This document shows, in pieces, positions 6,786 through 8,360 of a stretch of DNA of 8,360 nt. The notes under the pieces are model-generated. The model searched no databases. It was not told the origin of the DNA and worked only from the letters and a program-made list of their open reading frames with translations. The translations under genes were made by a program, and so were the position numbers. This DNA is from Balneolales bacterium. Lineage in GTDB: Bacteria; Bacteroidota; Rhodothermia; Balneolales; Natronogracilivirgulaceae. How positions within the stretch are numbered: position 1 is the first letter of the stretch; each line of letters opens with the position of its first letter. The stretch spans positions 1-8,360 of the forward strand of contig SLLP01000234.1 in NCBI GenBank assembly GCA_007133995.1, given 5' to 3'.

Positions 6786-8162
6786 CTATTTAAGCAGCAT
6801 CATTTGCCTGGTCAAGGATTGTCCATCGTATGTCATTCTGTACAGATAAGCACCGCTGACCAGTCGGGATGCATTGAAAGATACGGTATGTTCACCTGCC
6901 TGGACCCATTCATCCATCAGTGATTTCACCCTGCGTCCGAGGGCATCATAAACCTCAAGACGGATGTTTCCATTAGCCGGTATTTGGAATGAAATCATCG
7001 TTTCCGGGTTAAATGGATTGGGATAGTTCTGATGCAAGCGGGGATTTTCCACTATAGCCGGCTTCTGTTCCATGCCGGTAACCTGGCGATAAAAGAATGC
7101 TATGGGGCCGGGTCCAATACCGGCCTGAAAACTGTCAATGGCTTCACCTGACAGATCATACCTGACCACCCTGCCGGAAGAGGCAAAGTCAGGAGCAACG
7201 GTGACATATAATGAAGGCTCAGTGTCGTGAACAGCCTTCGAAATACCGAACGAATGCATACTGCGTTCCAAAACATGCTCATCGATCAAAGTGAGGTTAT
7301 CCACATCAACCATCATAATACCATCAAGCTGCAGCAGAGCCTGTTTTTCATCGATAAAAACGAGTTTGCCGGGATGCCCTCCAGTATCAAATCTACGAGA
7401 AATTTCGAGCGTTACGGGATCAATAATTACAATTTCTCCGAATGTCTCGAGCTCGGGATCATATTGAAAGTTTTCATCGAAGCCATAGTTGCCGGTTGCC
7501 ACGGACCATATCTTTCCGTCCGGTGCATTGGCGATGTGAATCGGATTATCCCCAACCTTCAGACGGGTAACCAGCTCATCGGCGGCAATATCAATGACAG
7601 CAACTTCATTTCCCTGCCCCATCCCGCTAAGGGAAACAAAGGCATAATCACCGGAACGTGCGATTCCCTCCGGACCCGGACCGACATCAATAGTCCCGAT
7701 TTCTGTTCCTGAATCGAGATCTATCACAGAAACATTATTGCCGAACAGATTCGTTACGTATGCCTTGTCTGCAGCGACTTGCAGGATTTTGCGCGGACTC
7801 CCTCCGTGTGAGTCACTGTCGATAAATATTGTCCGGACGGATTGGTACGTATTCGGGTCAATAACTTCAATCTTATGGCTGTTGTTCACCACGATATGGA
7901 GCTGACAGTTTATCCACTGGGCATCATTTGCCACATCACCCAGCAGTCGCTCATTCACAGTTGAAAAAACATTACTCGTGCGATCTCCTGTTTCAGGATA
8001 GAAAACGGTCACAGATGCATTTGCCTGTCCAAAAGCACCCTCATTAATTACAAATACTTTTTCGGGTTGGCTTGCTGCTGCCAGACAAAAAGGTACCAGG
8101 AGGATCAAATTCATTTTGATCAAGCGTAAAGTTATCGATGGCCTTCTGTTGTAATGATTCAT
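6786..8162 (-). CDS. BtuG-like secreted YVTN/DUF5074-type beta-propeller with T9SS sorting tail
   Basis: 458 residues. A long basic N-region precedes a signal-peptide core (about 17-31, MNLILLVPFCLAAAS). The residues before the Cys (VPF) do not form a lipobox, so cleavage after the Ala run is likelier than lipidation. Residues about 34-360 are beta-propeller blades of YVTN/YncE type (KAYVTNLFGNNVSVIDLDSG; HIVVNNSHKIEVIDP). The opening VFVINEGAFG, then VNERLLGDVAND, is the style I recall for DUF5074/YncE-like proteins that include Bacteroides BtuG, which grips B12 at the cell surface and passes it to BtuB. Residues about 377-458 are a T9SS type A tail (NYPNPFNPETMISF, YDALGRRVKSL, SGAYLYRMTYDG, MMLLK) for export and surface attachment. 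It begins 46 bp after a TonB-receptor stop, so an operonic pair is likely. The ATG at 8162 lacks a good ribosome-binding site; ATG 8114 is possible. Fold and secretion are well supported; the B12 ligand is inferred, and other TonB substrates remain possible. Confidence 0.85.
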   Translation of the reverse strand: MNHYNRRPSITLRLIKMNLILLVPFCLAAASQPEKVFVINEGAFGQANASVTVFYPETGDRTSNVFSTVNERLLGDVANDAQWINCQLHIVVNNSHKIEVIDPNTYQSVRTIFIDSDSHGGSPRKILQVAADKAYVTNLFGNNVSVIDLDSGTEIGTIDVGPGPEGIARSGDYAFVSLSGMGQGNEVAVIDIAADELVTRLKVGDNPIHIANAPDGKIWSVATGNYGFDENFQYDPELETFGEIVIIDPVTLEISRRFDTGGHPGKLVFIDEKQALLQLDGIMMVDVDNLTLIDEHVLERSMHSFGISKAVHDTEPSLYVTVAPDFASSGRVVRYDLSGEAIDSFQAGIGPGPIAFFYRQVTGMEQKPAIVENPRLHQNYPNPFNPETMISFQIPANGNIRLEVYDALGRRVKSLMDEWVQAGEHTVSFNASRLVSGAYLYRMTYDGQSLTRQMMLLK

Positions 8163-8208
8163 AGTGCTGAATTTTTGTTCAAGTTTCGAGCTATTGATAT
8201 CCGTATGG

Positions 8209-8360
8209 CTAATTCAGAGAGAATGTGAGTGATGCCCTGTAGTGTCGCGGAGCTACAGGATAGCCGGAAATGATCTGATAGGATTGATCGATGAGATTTC
8301 TGATACCAAGGGATGCCTGCATGTTCATTGAACGGGCATGAATGTGGAGTCCGGCATCCA
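8209..8360 (-). CDS. TonB-dependent outer-membrane receptor, C-terminal end only (possibly BtuB-like)
   Basis: Only the last 49 residues and a TAG stop (8209-8211) are inside the window; the gene enters from the right edge. The fragment carries the usual ending of a TonB-dependent receptor barrel: LGIRNLIDQSY (the NLFD..Y motif), GYPVAPRHYRASL (the YP.PGR.. motif) and a final beta strand TFSLN. The last residue is Asn rather than the more usual Phe. Such receptors import large scarce nutrients such as cobalamin or iron chelates using TonB energy. The plug domain and TonB box are outside the window, so the substrate cannot be read here. The BtuG-like gene directly downstream suggests corrinoid uptake. 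Confidence 0.8.
   Translation of the reverse strand, partial: DAGLHIHARSMNMQASLGIRNLIDQSYQIISGYPVAPRHYRASLTFSLN

Noticed and set aside
8070..8114. Lipobox in the propeller signal peptide
   Set aside because: The residues before the only Cys are VPF; a Phe at -1 is not accepted by lipoprotein signal peptidase, while the Ala run after it suits ordinary cleavage.

Overview
The window looks like part of a chromosome from the Bacteroidota/Balneolota/Rhodothermota side of the bacterial tree, most like Balneolota. The evidence is a T9SS-type C-terminal sorting tail (NYPNPFNPET... ending in LLK), a TonB-dependent receptor, a very long B12-dependent ribonucleotide reductase, and poor Shine-Dalgarno sequences in front of several genes. 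This is an inference from protein style; there is no rRNA or other marker to confirm it. No mobile element, CRISPR array, tRNA or rRNA was seen. All genes lie on the minus strand except one tiny plus-strand ORF.

Right part (about 6780-8360, minus strand): the last 49 residues of a TonB-dependent outer-membrane receptor are followed 46 bp later by a secreted beta-propeller protein. Its opening resembles the DUF5074/YncE-like family that includes the Bacteroides vitamin-B12-capturing protein BtuG, and it ends in a T9SS sorting tail. Receptor plus surface propeller is the layout of BtuB/BtuG cobalamin uptake. A 292-bp intergenic stretch follows, carrying several DnaA-box-like nonamers, one of them perfect.

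Middle (2780-6493, minus strand): one 1237-residue class II, adenosylcobalamin-dependent ribonucleotide reductase (nrdJ) with its thiyl-radical cysteine, redox cysteines and C-terminal cysteine cluster. A candidate B12-acquisition pair therefore sits directly upstream of a major B12 consumer. Downstream, a strong hairpin separates nrdJ from a convergent 49-codon plus-strand ORF with an excellent ribosome-binding site and no recognisable family.

Left part (1-2302, minus strand): an enolase-superfamily dipeptide (L-Ala-D/L-Glu type) epimerase, then a single-receiver response regulator with an unusual 80-residue N-terminal extension, then (27 bp later) a truncated membrane protein with an anti-sigma-like cytoplasmic part, one membrane helix and a TPR-like outer part. 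The response-regulator ribosome-binding site is predicted to be masked by a hairpin in its leader. The last two genes are probably co-transcribed and suggest a small signalling unit.
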